From Haemonchus contortus (Eukaryota; Nematoda; Chromadorea; Rhabditida; Trichostrongylidae): a stretch of DNA of 64,000 nucleotides. The stretch covers positions 9,616,505-9,680,504 of the forward strand of contig LS997565.1 of the NCBI GenBank assembly GCA_000469685.2, read 5' to 3'. The position numbers and the translations under genes are program-made. Shown in pieces: positions 51,631 through 63,924 of this stretch (position 1 is its first letter; the number at the start of each line of letters is the position of its first letter). The notes under the pieces were generated by a model, which was given only the letters and a program-made list of their open reading frames with translations, ran no database searches and had not been told where the DNA came from.

Positions 51631-54600
51631 CTACACTTCAACTCGGCGACAAACTGCAGAACTAGTAACCTTTCTCCTCTTAGACAGTGAAATCAAAAGG
51701 ACTCGATGTGAAAGATCAAAATAAAAAGGAAAGTATGACTGAGAAAAAAAAAAACGAATAACCATGCTACAGTAGTACCTGAACTTCTCAGCAGTCTTCT
51801 CACGCAACTCTTCCACTGTATCGTCGCTCTTCGCCCACTCCAACACTAATCTTCTTCCATAGACATGAGTCGAATGAACAAGTGCTTCAAATGCACGTTT
51901 GGCTTCTCCAATGGATATAAAGTCAACGAATCCAAAACCACGATGTTGATCTCCACTACCGAGCTTAACAACAACCACTTTGACTGGAAGCATTGTACGA
52001 ATAATCAGCCAGATATTGCAAGTAATGCAATGATAACTGCCAAAGCAGACGGTTCTGCCGGTATCCTTTCACTTCATTAGTTTGTACACCATAAAACCTA
52101 CTCGCTTCCAAATAATGATCCATGAAATGTAACGGCACAAATAGATGATAGGAGACGGAAAGAACCAACCTTTCTCGGTATTCGAATACTCTTGATCTCT
52201 CCGAATGAAGCGAAAAGGCTTTCGATTTCCTTTATGCTGGCTTGGAAAGGTATATTTCGAACCAGTAGCTTCGTGCAGGTGCCTTGCTTCGTTGCTGACA
52301 CAGCTTTCCGCTTCAATGCATCGTTGCTGGTTAATTCACGATGTGATATCTTCAACTCTAAGCAGTGTCCATTGAGGAGTTCGCCCTAAATCAGTCGAAA
52401 TTTGTTAACGACTGCATAAAAAGCGTAAGAGATAGAAGTAAGCCCCCCCCCCCCCGAGAAAAGTCTCAAATCACCTATGTAGTTATAACAAAGGGTACTT
52501 TTGTTGGAACGAAAGAGCTCAAACAACTTCCTCCCTAAAATTTAGTTTGTCGAGTTGAATTTTAGGCTGACCTGGATCGTGGGAACATTGAAAGTTATGG
52601 GCTATATCGTACACCTTAGTCCCGTGGGCCCCTACTTAAGCTCTGAAATCCTATGAAGTATGTCACGTCGATCTAACAAAAATCTCCTTGGCAACTATCG
52701 AGCGCTACTAAGGCATCCCAGTGTAGATGTCTTCGATGACACATTTGAACTTACCTGCAATTCCTTGATGGCCTGTTTGGCGTCTTCTTGGGTATAGAAC
52801 TGAACAAAGCCAAAACCCATTGAAAGACTTTTGCTTGGATCCGCAGGATTCAATTTCTTAGAAATTTGCACACCTTTGATGCGGTATTTTTTCCTGAACA
52901 AATTTAAAATCTTTTGAAATCGTCACCCTTATAATTGAGAAATCGTCCTACTGTTTACATCAGATAACTCAAAAATGAGCAACGGCATAACAAAGACCCA
53001 CCTGAAGAGTTTGTCAAGACTTTCCTCGGTTGTATCAAATGAAAGATTTTTGACAAAGACTGTTGAACCCGGCTCGATAATATCCTCATCCGTATGCTCT
53101 TCAACATCTTTGGATGGCTCAGATGGAAGATTACTGTCCTCCTCTTCAGTTTTCACGACCTTAAACAACGAACTTCTTGACTACTTACAGAGTAAAAGAC
53201 AATATATACCTTCTTTGCAGTATCTTTGTCAATGTCTGAAGTAGATTGCATTTCCTCGACATTCTTCTCCACTTTTTCTTTATCTTGTTCTCGTCGTTTC
53301 CGCTTTTCTGCTTTCTTCTCCTCATATGTCATTTCACGTTTATTCTTTTTCTTTTTCACAGATTCCACTTCAGTACTTTGCGTGGGATTCTCCTCAGCTT
53401 CGTCGACCTGAATAGACCAAATCAACCGTTTTAACAAAAAAAATGAGCGAAAGTGGGACACTATATTTCGACCGAAAAGATGAAAACATATTATGTCAGA
53501 AAACTAGAAAGGGAAGATACAGATTTTAGCACACTAATCCTAAAAAGGCCACGAAGTTTCCGTATCAATAACTTCAGAAGCGCAAATAGGCTTATGTACG
53601 GCAAATCCTGAATGAGGCTCATGAAGAATGAGAACAAGCAAACTACCACTTGAAACTACTTGCAATCAAACTGATAATTCAAGTACATCTTAGGGAAAAT
53701 ACACAGAAAAGAACTACATTTTAAAGGCCTTATAAAGTATGTCGTCAAGAAAGACAAGTGTAAGCAATTGGAAAAAAATTCATGAAAAAAAGAACGACCT
53801 GCTTACGCTACGATTCGAAAGGAAGAAACTCGAAGTACCTTATTTTCCACCGCAGTTTTGCTGAATACATCAACCGGTGCCCATTCCAGATACAATGGTT
53901 GTGTGCGGAAACGAGAATACGCCAATGCTTGAAAGGCTTTCTTGGCATCAACGACATTATTCATCACAACTATTGCACTGATTCCTCCTTCTGCAATCAA
54001 ATACTAGTAAGATGATGGAGATAAGAAGTTTCACTATAACGTGGGAGAGAAAAATTAAAAAATAAGCACATGTGCATGGTGCTAGGTGGCAAAAGTGAAT
54101 AAAGATGAAAAGTAAGAGCACGAAGCAGTCCCTACCTGGAGGCATAAGAACTTTGTCAACTTCCCCAAATTTTCCAAACATACGCTGTAGCTCCTCCTCT
54201 TCAACACCAGCCGGTAAATTTTTCGCTATGATTACGGTGTTGCTGTAAAAAAGTGATAACAAATCTACTCGTAAACTAGAAGGAAGAAAGCCAACTTTAT
54301 AACTAGAAAGTCTTGATATTCTATGATTTGTATAAAAACCCAACAAATTTCAAAGGTTGTGAACTGTGGCTAAAACGAGAGACGAAATGAAAGTGATGAG
54401 GTGCAAATCGGGTAGATGTCGGATTAATACACAACTATGCGAGCTTGACCAAAACAAAGTAGGAAGAACGGCTTTGCGTCACATCAACGAGACATTGATT
54501 CTGCCCTCACTCCATTCGACATGACGTAGTTGTTCCAAAAATGGTTACCGCAGAAATGAAGAAAAACAGTAAGAAAAACATGTAATGAGCACATTATGGC

Positions 54601-57510
54601 ATGGATGGAGTAAATCGAGAGAAGACAACAATTATTCCATAGGGGAACGCTGGCTTACCTCCTCTTTGCCGCTGGTCGAGAAAATGCATCCAAACAAACA
54701 CCATTTGCCAAGAAAAACTCCCTTGTTTCGCGAACCAGTCTTGTTTCTGCCAGTGCCAGACGCACTCCAGCGCTATAACCGATGCTTTTACAGAGGAAAT
54801 GCCAATTTTATGATTTCGAAGGATATGCCAATTTATACACGTACCTTTCTCCACCTTCTGAATTCAATAAATCTCCCTTTTCTACTCCAAGTTTTTCAGC
54901 TAGAGTATCAGCAATGGCGTTAGGTCCTAGGAACAAGGCGTTCCATGAATGGGACTGGAAATTAATTTTCGGTTTTCATATCAACTCTTAAGAAAGAGTG
55001 GGATCATCAATACTAAAAATCGAACCTTGGCAGCGTTTGCTTTCAGCTTCTTCAGCTTCTCCTTTTTATATGAAGTCTTCTCAGACGATTCCGTTTTTTC
55101 AGGATCTTTCTTTTCACGTTTTTCCGATCCAGGAATTATATGCATCATGCGACCCTTGAAATACAGTACCTTTCTTCAGTAATTCGAGGGAATGAAATCA
55201 AAGAGTAACCTTGAAAATCGTCCCATCCGCAGATGCATATGCTGCAACAGCAGATTCGGGGAACACAAACTCCACTATAGCAAACCCTTTACAGTTGCCA
55301 GTTTTCTTATCGATTATCACCTAAAGAGCAATACTGACATCTTTGACAGTAACTCATTGTCATTTAACAAGTGCGAGGAAAACGTCAATGATTTCCACCT
55401 GAATTTCGGCGATTTCCCCAAATTTTTTGAACAAAAAGTGCAGATCCTCTTCCTTGGTGGTGAACGGCAAATTTCTAACGAAGATTCTACCCGTTTCCAA
55501 GAGTTCCTCGCGAATTCGGGCCTGAATTCAAGGCAGCTTAAGTAACCGATCTTTGGCAGAGTTTCCATAGAAACTGTAGCCCATGGCAGTTTTGCGAAAA
55601 GTTCAACGATTTCATCCCACATGAGTCTGCCGCAAACTATATAAATAGCTGACTGATAGATGGTGCATTACAGGAACATACTCAAAACTAAACAGTTAAG
55701 TTATAAAACTTTGAAGTAAACTATAAACTACCTCTTCAGCCCTCCCACACCTAATATTTTACGTCTACCGAAGATTATAGCAAGAAGCAGTAAGACGGAA
55801 GCTATACTTGAAGCCAACGATTATACAAACTACAAAACATACAAAATGAAATTCATCCTGTGATCTCACCTCCTCCGTCTCTCTACTAACTGCATTGTCC
55901 TCGTCTTCATTATTCGCTTCGGGGACTTCCTCCTCCAAAGCTGCTTTCGATATTGTGAGCTGAAAAACGACCATCACAGCCTCGACAAACCCATAGCCTC
56001 ATTCTAATGGCAATTTACTGCAGTATTCACCCAGAGTGCGAAATATGAAAAGAGAGCGCGCAAGAGAGGGTTTAAGGTTAATAGTATGCTACAAAGCCCA
56101 ACCCTACCCGTACGCGCCGTGGATTATACCCTAAACATGAAGTCTAGGAAAATGCGGTTGTAATCTTAATTTGAATTAAAATATGTATAGATAGGCCTCT
56201 TGAATCTTTTCTCACCTTGTAGCCACCGATGAACTCTTGATCTCTCTGCAAAGCTCTACGTACATCTGGTGGTCTATTGAAAGTGATAAACGCAGCTGCA
56301 GCTGTTTCATTCCTCACAATCTAGAAGGGACTAGGATTTTAGAAAATAGAAAAACGCACTCGGCAATGAGCATGCTAATATAAAAACTATACCCACCTTC
56401 ATTGCTTTAACCCGTACTGGACTCAGCCACTCTTTCAGGTTCTTCTGTTTAATGGAAGCAGGCAGACCAATGAATATTAAAGACAGTTTAGTATCGCCTG
56501 AAAACTGGTAGGTGACCCCAGAAAATCATTTTTCTATGGAGTCCGTGACTACAATATTACTCACCACTTATGCCATCCATCAACTCTTTCAGTAATTTTT
56601 CATTATCAGCAGCTGAATTGGGGATAGTAACTTTTTGAGGCTAAAATGATTTGGAATATTCTCTCAAGCTTTGGAATTGCAAAGACTGAATGACAAACCG
56701 TATCATCTTTAATACCCTGAGCTTCTAAGAAGTTCCGATATTCAGGATCGGTTTTCTTCTTCTTTTTTACGACAGCTTCATCAGGATTTTCTTCTTTACT
56801 GACTTTTTGAGAAGGAGAAATGACTTCGTGTTTCCGTTTGTATGCACTGAAATTCCAAATGTAAACTACAGTCAGCAGTAGAAACGACATTTGCCTTGTT
56901 CGTGCAAATGTGACAGGTTTCCCGGCATAGTTGTCGTATTTATGAGCTCTGCTCTAGATCGTTCTCATGAAACAAACACTCTAGTTGCTCTTTTCCTAAA
57001 GCTCAAAAGAAAATCCGCTTTCGAGAGAAATCGCTCTTTTACGGGAGAATAGTTTGATCGTTGAACAATACACTCTCTGGATGATAAGCTGCATCAAAAA
57101 CGGATTCTGAGGAAACCACTCAATGATTTGCCCGAATTGGTTAGGACACACCTGCTGTCTTTGGCGTACTGACTCCATGCACGTGGCTTGTTCGCATCAC
57201 CAAATGGTTTGCATTCTTCTACCTTAACAAGTACCAACTGGACAAACGCAAATGCATAAAAACACAGAAAATAAACAAACATACTTACATGAAGCCGTGA
57301 CGATCCCATATACGAAAGGTTCGTTTCTTGTAGTGCTTTCTTAGCATTTTCCTCGCTATCGAATCCCACGAAAGCGAATTTTCGGAATTTTCCCTCCTTC
57401 GTGTATTTCAAGGTGCAGTCACTTAATGTGCCATATTTTTTGAAGAATTTACGCAAGCTAGCCTCGGTACAATTCGATGGCAAGCTCTTCACTATAAGTC
57501 TGGTTGTCAT
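51631..57510 (-). CDS. rbm-19: RBM19/MRD1 homologue, six RRM-like domains, 20 exons
   Basis: Exons: 57510-57289, 57222-57152, 56846-56699, 56640-56565, 56497-56397, 56320-56216, 55959-55870, 55521-55399, 55320-55210, 55154-55026, 54954-54845, 54784-54659, 54242-54136, 53990-53839, 53407-53210, 53159-53002, 52893-52755, 52385-52170, 51963-51779, 51676-51631. All junctions keep phase; 870 residues. RRM1 (LIVKSLP, KFAFVGF, then CKPFGD..KPRAW as in RBM19), a weak RRM2 (about 175-245), RRM3 (IFVRNLPF, KGFAIVEF), RRM4 (VIIAKNLPAG, LYLEWAPV), RRM5 (VFVKNLSFDTTEE, MGFGFVQF), RRM6 (LLVRNIPFQ, RGFGFVDF, YGRRLVLEWA). Lysine-rich linkers lie at about 110-140 and 560-640. The family acts in the nucleolus in pre-rRNA processing for the small ribosomal subunit. 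The last exon's acceptor is the least certain. Length is close to other animal members (human about 960). Confidence 0.93.
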
Positions 57511-57525
57511 AGAAGCCTTGCAGTT

Positions 57526-57528
57526 CTG
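57526..57528 (-). promoter_or_regulatory. Candidate spliced-leader acceptor before rbm-19
   Basis: On the minus strand CCTTTCAG ends at 57526, 15 bases before the ATG at 57510. There is no upstream coding exon in phase, so this acceptor would fit trans-splicing of a spliced leader, as is usual for nematode housekeeping genes. Sequence alone cannot exclude a 5' UTR intron. Confidence 0.5.
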
Positions 57529-57529
57529 A

Positions 57530-60500
57530 AAGGATGTATCAAATTGGAGGAAATATTTGGAACCATCGACAAATTCTTCAAAAGGGAAATACGAGAGATC
57601 GCTGAATTAAACCGGCACTATGTGGAGTATAGGGAGGGGGTAGCGGCTAAAGAATGAGTTAGCAGAGGAACTCCGACAGTTGAAGCAAGATGACTTTTTT
57701 TAGAAAAGCGGACAAACAGATCTTGGAAGTTGAATTCTCATGTTCACATAGAACCCCAAATCGAGCAAAATTTAGAATGATTTGATGGTTTCTGCACACT
57801 CAATCAACCATCGCAACAAAAGCTACCGAACAAAGGAGACTAAGCAGGTGCTTGAAATGCTTGCCCAACATGGCATCTACTCGAATACTCGGCACAATAC
57901 ACCATTAATTAGTAGAAGAAGAAAAATTAATGAATAAATAAAAACATTGTAGGTTTTGTGACTCCTCCACCGGAGCCAACTTAGACGTCAAATAAAAGTT
58001 ATTCGTTGATTGCACACTCTACCCACTACATCACGTCAACTTCTGCCGCTGTACTGGTACCTCCCATATTTTGTCTACTTTACGTGAAAGCAGGCTGCTG
58101 GGCTGGGCCTGTAGGATTTGAGCTCCACTGTGATAAAAGATGTAATTACGGTGGTCGTCCCACTCAAGTTTTCAAGGGGCCATAGTAGCTTTCAGAAACA
58201 GGGGGATCGGGGAGAAAATGATTAGACGTTAGAATATAAGTGCATTCTGCTTTTTGGTCTGAGGAAAGGTTATAAATAGTTTTTTTTTTCAAAACTACCA
58301 TTCCTCCTCACATCCTTTAATGGCTTTCAAGAGAATTGATTTCTATAAAAAGATGTAGATCGATGGAAAAAGAAAAATCCAAATTCCAAACAATGCTGAG
58401 GGCATATAACTGTCTCTGGCAAACGGACCGACCGGTCTTGAATGTAAGTCCTGAATCGTATGAATTTGGAAGTCTCGATGTAAATGCTGAGGAAGTACAG
58501 TGTTCGATGGATTTGTGGAGGAGTAGTTGTAGAATCCGATCAAAAAGGTCTCGAAAATCGACAGGCAGTTACAGATTGGGCCGGTGAAGTGCTCAATTCA
58601 ACAGCTAGACTCGCATTTTCTTTGGTAACATTTCTAACTGAGAAGAGGAGATTATAGTTGGAGAACCGTACTCCCTTCGTAATTTGTAGTGCTGGAACTA
58701 CTGACATTCCATCACTTCCTTGTTCTTGGTGGAAGTCAAGTGCATGGCGCACACAAATGCGGCTTTGTCACGGCTCATCTTCTTTCAGGAATTTCGGACC
58801 AATTGCTTGCCCTTTTTGCAATATGGAGTCGTTTAAATATAACGCTAACCGACCTAGGTTGCTATGGTGATGGTCGTGTGTACACGAGCCTGGGCTAGGA
58901 GGTTTGGTCAGCTGCCACCGACCTATTTTGTCCATGCGACCGGTGCTGAACTGGATCGACAAAGTTCCTGAAGACGAAGGACATGAAGGCGGGTCAGTGG
59001 GACATTACTTTCTCCTTACAACATGATTTACTCAGTTGGAAGTTTTTCCCATACAGGGAAAAATTGCTACTGGGATCTATGTAGAACTTGTAAGTAGAGA
59101 CCACGTCCAACTTTTTCCTTCCACTTTCTGTGTGCGTCACCTTACCTACGTTTACCATTTTGTTTGATTCACTTGTTTTTTATTCTTTTAATTAATTCTT
59201 TTTATTTTTTTTAATTTTATTTACTTTGTAAATAAGCAACTAAATGTCGATTTAGGAGCTCTGATGAGACAGGCGGTACTAGCACCACAGTTCTATTTTT
59301 TTAATCAGTTTCTTCTCTTCTCTACATTCGATCATTTTTTACCGGTCGGTAAATTCTCAGTACGATCGGATTTCGTCATGCCAAAGCTGAATTATCTGGA
59401 CCCATATGGTTTTCCTTAACAGAATGTTGCCCATTTATTTATTGTTTGCTAATGTCATCAGAGCTCATGCTTTTTATATCTGGTCTTGCAGAATGCTGCT
59501 CCATCTGAGCTTTATCATTTAAAGGGCTTTTTCTGAGCTTTTGAAAGTGCCCTTTCTTTTTCGATTTTTTTGCATTAATGCCATCTGCATTTGCATACAA
59601 TCTGATACAACAAAATGAGCTTTTCCTGGGACCAGAATTTAGGAAGAGCGGACCCCCTGGTAGGAAAACAAATGGTATATTCATTTGGGTCTGAGACAAT
59701 AAAACATATTTCTACGATACAACCATGTAACTCCTTCTAGCGGGATCAATTTTCCAATTTTCCGTGACTCTACGACCATTCTATCCAGGGCCATCGTGGA
59801 CGTCCGTCCTTGCTGTGCTGTTGTTTTTGATTCTATGCAACTCTTATAAGCCAGTCGTGAAGGATCCAACCGGTATCACCACTGGTAGACAATGGTCATG
59901 GAGGTCAATGATCTCGCTGAGCAGCCAGTGGCATCTTTCACAGTCCACGATTTTGCGAGCGACCAGTCGCGCGACCGGTCGCGCGACTAGTCGTGGACTA
60001 TGAAAGCAGCCAGTAGGAGCTTTACGTGTGTTCGAAGCGACTTATTTGTTCAGGAGAACTAATCCCTTTTCTGAGATTGTATCCGAGGTGCATATGGCCA
60101 CAGGACTACCCTTGATTAATTTCCAGCCTCACTCTCATTTCTCGACCAACTTTCAATAAGTGTTTCCGTAGCTTCTTTCCGATTCAGGTCCCTTCGGTTC
60201 ATTCCTGACTGGACGGTCTCTCCAGTTTGTCCAGATTACATCAGTTTTTCTGTTCTTCACACGATTGCGAGATGACCGAGGTCGTAAAATCGGAATAGTC
60301 TTTCAGGAAATGGCATTCGAAAATCGAATTTCATTCTACATTCGAATATTAATTATTTTATGTGTGCGCCCGTTGTTGTTATCATCATGTGCACAGTCAG
60401 CTGCATAGAAAAGGAATAGATCAAGAAATAATATCTGAAAACAAATCTATCTATTCGGGTAAATGAGCGTTGCCCAAGCGCTCCAACCAGCCCATCGTTG
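57530..60500. other. Intergenic, includes a 75 bp palindromic insertion
   Basis: No gene supported. Minus frames at 58540-58752 and 58768-58962 look protein-like in parts but have stops between them and no splice context. The palindrome at 59931-60005 is listed separately. Confidence 0.45.
59921..60015. repeat. 75 bp compound palindrome between 10 bp direct repeats
   Basis: Left arm CTTTCACAGTCCACGA (59935-59950) pairs with TCGTGGACTATGAAAG (59991-60006), 15 of 16 positions. Inside is a near-perfect 32 bp palindrome (59961-59992) with central ACCGGT and CGCGCG on both sides, also readable as three 12 bp units GAC-NN-GTCGCGC. The whole is flanked by GCAGCCAGTG (59921-59930) and GCAGCCAGTA (60006-60015), which look like a target-site duplication. 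It may be a tiny palindromic transposon or a cruciform-forming site. Confidence 0.7.
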
Positions 60501-60557
60501 CCGCCATTCAAATTTGGAGATGTCCAGATGATGATGTCGATGAAGATGTTAAGGTGA

Positions 60558-60971
60558 AAAACGTTGAAGTGGAATTGTCGTTCTCATCGTGTCGTTGTTT
60601 ATTTGCCAAAACGAAGAAAGTTCGGTTTACGTCCGAAACGCAAAAAGTTCGGATCTACGCCTCGTTTACCGAAACGTAGAAAGTTTGGATCACCAGCTCC
60701 TCGCCCTGAAAATCAGATCTGTCATTGAAGGTCACAAGAAGAAAGCTTTGATTACGGTAACTCACCAAAACGGAGGAAATTAGGGTCACCCGCGGCTTTG
60801 CCAAATCTGAGGAAATTTGGTTGGTTACGACCAAACCTGAGGAAGTTCGGTTGGTTCCGGCCGAATCGAAGGAAGTTCGGATCGGAACCTTTTTTGGAAC
60901 CGAAAGTCAAACCTGGAACGGGAGGTTCATCTGGAAGGACAGTCAGAGCAAATCTTGTATTCTTGTTCTGA
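60558..60971 (+). repeat. Coding-like tandem repeat of Pro-Lys-Arg-Arg-Lys-Phe-Gly
   Basis: Seven copies of a 21-base unit start at 60606, 60633, 60669, 60765, 60801, 60831 and 60861, all in the same frame; an eighth (PKRMKLG) at 60995 is in another frame. They read PKRRKFG, PKRKKFG, PKRRKFG, PKRRKLG, PNLRKFG, PNLRKFG and PNRRKFG. Differences between copies are often silent (CGA, CGC, CGT, CGG, AGA and AGG for Arg; TTC and TTT for Phe), which suggests that protein sequence was under selection. The last three copies have an exact 30-base period. A TGA at 60726 interrupts the frame between copies 3 and 4, so this is either a broken gene or two exons whose splice sites I cannot place. The product would be strongly basic. 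Family unknown. Confidence 0.55.
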
Positions 60972-61159
60972 ATGAAGGTAAATACTTACTTCTGCCAAAA
61001 CGCATGAAGTTAGGCTTCCTTTTTTCCATAAGTCTGAGCGCCTCGTCAGCATCGCCAGTACATGTTTCTCCTATGAATAAGTCATTTCTATCTTTAAAGG
61101 GAAAACGTCTCCTTTTAATTGAAATCGTTCCAAATTATAATTTACTGAAAAGATTATGA

Positions 61160-63060
61160 AAAACAATATGCAATGTTGTTATTGATGAACATATTTTGGC
61201 TGCACCTATCACAAGGGAACCCATGTAATAAGTTCAAACAACTTGTAATGACCAACGGTGACAGTGAAAGGCAGCTCTGTACAGTTCTGGCTTGATATAG
61301 TCACCTCGTTGCGAAATTTTAACAACTGAAAACTCGTCCAAACACCCCTTCCATGCTATTTTCATCATTGTAATCTCGTCCAATATCTATTATCCTCACC
61401 TCTAAGGAACCTTATTTCTCTCGAAACCGGCCAATTTTCTTGCTTTCTTCACTACCAATGAACTAATCCAAACCTATACTGCCGCTTTTTGACTAAACGG
61501 GGTACCTCAAAATTATCGTCAACCGGGTCTTTGAGATTTGTCAAAGCTGGAGTGATTGCACTTGTTGCACTAGGACCCACAACTTGCATGCAAGCGGCTT
61601 ACTGCAGCCAGCTGCATGCAGTGGTGCGTGCATTCAAACAACTCGTCCAAATGTCCCCCATATGCAACTTTTGTTGACACATCCTCGTCCAACCACTAAT
61701 TTCACTCCTTTTTGAAGTCTTCTATTTCTCTAACATTTCCACGATTTTTGAGTTTTATTCGTCATTTTTGCACTATTCTGAACTATCTCTACCATTATTC
61801 GCCTCAGCCCGAGAACTCTTAGATATTTTCCGTCAGAGGTTCCACAAAACGAGCTGTGGTCGTAATGTTATTAGGGTCAACAACGTTTTCCCTCTAATCC
61901 CTTTGTGGTACTGCTTGGAAAGCACGAAGGGGTACAGAATGGATTGCAATAAGGGAATTCTTAAAACCAATGGGTTTCGGCTTCTGAACAATAGTAGGTG
62001 TGGCTTGATAACTTCTTTGACTATAGTCTTTTGATGAGTTCCCTATTAATTATGCCTCAGCAACGCTGAGTTCTGTGAATGCCCATAGAAAGCTCACTAT
62101 TCAAAGGGGTTCTGTATAGATTGTTGACTCCTAAATTTTTGGGGAGATATGTATAGGAAACTGCGCCTAGAAAACAATTAATAACTAATAATCAGTCAAC
62201 AATAGAAAAGAAGCCGGATTTCTTGCTGCTGAAGAAAGAGGAATGGGTAGAACACGAGGTTGAGGTATCACTGCGTTTGAGTTTCACTGCAGGGCAGGGG
62301 CACAAAGCGATTGGGTTTAATGCGTAGTTCATTCCCGATCGTAACGTTTTGAGGACTTGGATGAAAGGAAAGGAGATCGAGGACCAAGTTGGGTCCTTTG
62401 CTGCGCTGCGAAGGATATTCTGTATCCTTTTTGTCAATTTTTTATATCATAAATGTCATGTATTTATTTTACTATGAAACATCATTCTTTGCGAGTTTCG
62501 ATGAGGGCAACGGCAAGTGTCACGACTACCGTATACCCCTTTCTCAAATCCGATCTCGCCTGTCTCGTAGAAGCCTGCTCCCCTCCTGCCTCCCCTCCTT
62601 TCTTATTCAGATGGGCTAGGTGGGCTTAGCAATCATTTCGTAGAGGCCAAGTGCATGTTCAGGTAGCAGTACGTCTCCCTTGCTGATTGGGAAGTCTCAG
62701 AGATCGTAGGTGAGGCGATTCTTTGCTCGCTTTACTGGGTTATAGAAAGCATTTCATGAGGGGAACCTGAAGAAACCATTGGGTGGCTTTCACAAAATCA
62801 CAGCTGAGTAGAAAAGCTACATGATATTTGGTCATTCCAAGGTACTGTTTCTGAATGCGTGCAGAAATAGTTTTCCCAGGAGCTCTGCGGCAATATTCAG
62901 AGGCTATGTCGATGAAGCTAGTTGTTTTAAAGCTCTAATGAGGTTTTGTTGGGTTATCTCATTGGATTTTTGGGTGACTGGATTTTGCATTGCTCTAGTA
63001 AATGTCTAAGTGTTAGGCTAGTGGTGCTACATCGCCGTAACATACAGTGAAGGATCAATT
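61160..63060. other. No supported gene; possible downstream exons of the 63 kb gene
   Basis: The secreted-protein gene at 63285 must continue to lower coordinates. One possible next exon begins after TTTACTAG near 62996 on the minus strand and would add a short tail before TAA, but this is weak. Nothing else is recognisable. Confidence 0.35.
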
Positions 63061-63066
63061 ACTCAC

Positions 63067-63285
63067 CTATATAGCTCATCACTTCTGCTTGTTCCATTGG
63101 TGATAGCATGTTGAAGACCATACAGAAATCAGATTGGTCGCCATTTGAACAACATTCGGCTGCCGCCTTATTACATGGTTTACTCGAAGTGGAGCTACTC
63201 GAAAACTGATAACAATTCGAATAAAACATACCTGTGCAACAATGCCAAGCGCTACCAGCAACCCTACTTGCAGTAGAGTTGTCAT
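63067..63285 (-). CDS. Small secreted cysteine-containing protein, first two exons (partial)
   Basis: Exon 1 63285-63232 encodes MTTLLQVGLLVALGIVAQ, a clear signal peptide, ending at CAG|GTATGT. Exon 2 63205-63067 starts after ATCAG and keeps phase: a Ser/Thr-rich start, then KPC, ECCSNGDQSDFC and a segment MVFNMLSPMEQAEVMSYIG, ending at a good donor GTGAGT in phase 1. Four cysteines (C, CC, C) in a short stretch suggest a disulfide-bonded secreted peptide. The 27-base gap between the exons is very short for an intron (63231-63206, 26 bases), so exon 2 may instead begin at a later acceptor, or the gap may be an assembly change. 3' exons not found. Family not recognised. Confidence 0.45.
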
Positions 63286-63924
63286 TTGTAAAGTGAGGTT
63301 ATTGGAGATGTTGGCAATTCTTATAAAGCGGATCCTTAATTTGTTTAATGACCATGCGGCGACTAGGCCATATGAGCCCTAGAAAGCTGCTATCTGCATC
63401 ACATTCGTCGGCAATGTAAAGTATAATTAAATTATTCAAGAAGGGAACGATATCTACTTGGCCAGCTGCCAACAAAGCTTCGAATGCTTGCTTGAGAATT
63501 ACAGCCTCTACTGATGATGACGAGATAATGACGAATAATGACGAGAAAGCGATGTGCAAAGGGATTACTGAGGTCGTCGGACCTATTTTGAAGCTCCTAA
63601 TTCTCGCAGTCCAATGATCAAAAGGGCCATTTGTGGTCGGATATGGAAAGACGCATTGCTTATTCGACTCCCATTTGGGATGGAAGGCTCAGTGGGCCTC
63701 CAGGGTCATCATTGTTTCTGCAACTTCCATTGTCTGACAACGAAATAACGTAATGACAAGTAATCGGCAGGAACAAGGACAAGGTTGGATCGATCACATT
63801 CGAATACTACGGGCTTTTCGAGGTCCTGAGCAGGTCTTGGAGGCTCTGTACTGAGTTGCCGTCTATCTGAGTGAAAGTTCCACGTGATAAGCCTGCCTGT
63901 ACCACTTTTCGAAAGTATGTTCAA

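Noticed and set aside
55317..55622. Minus-strand frame beginning MWDEIVELF
   Set aside because: Overlaps rbm-19 exon 8 in a different frame; the exon frame matches RRM3 and keeps phase.
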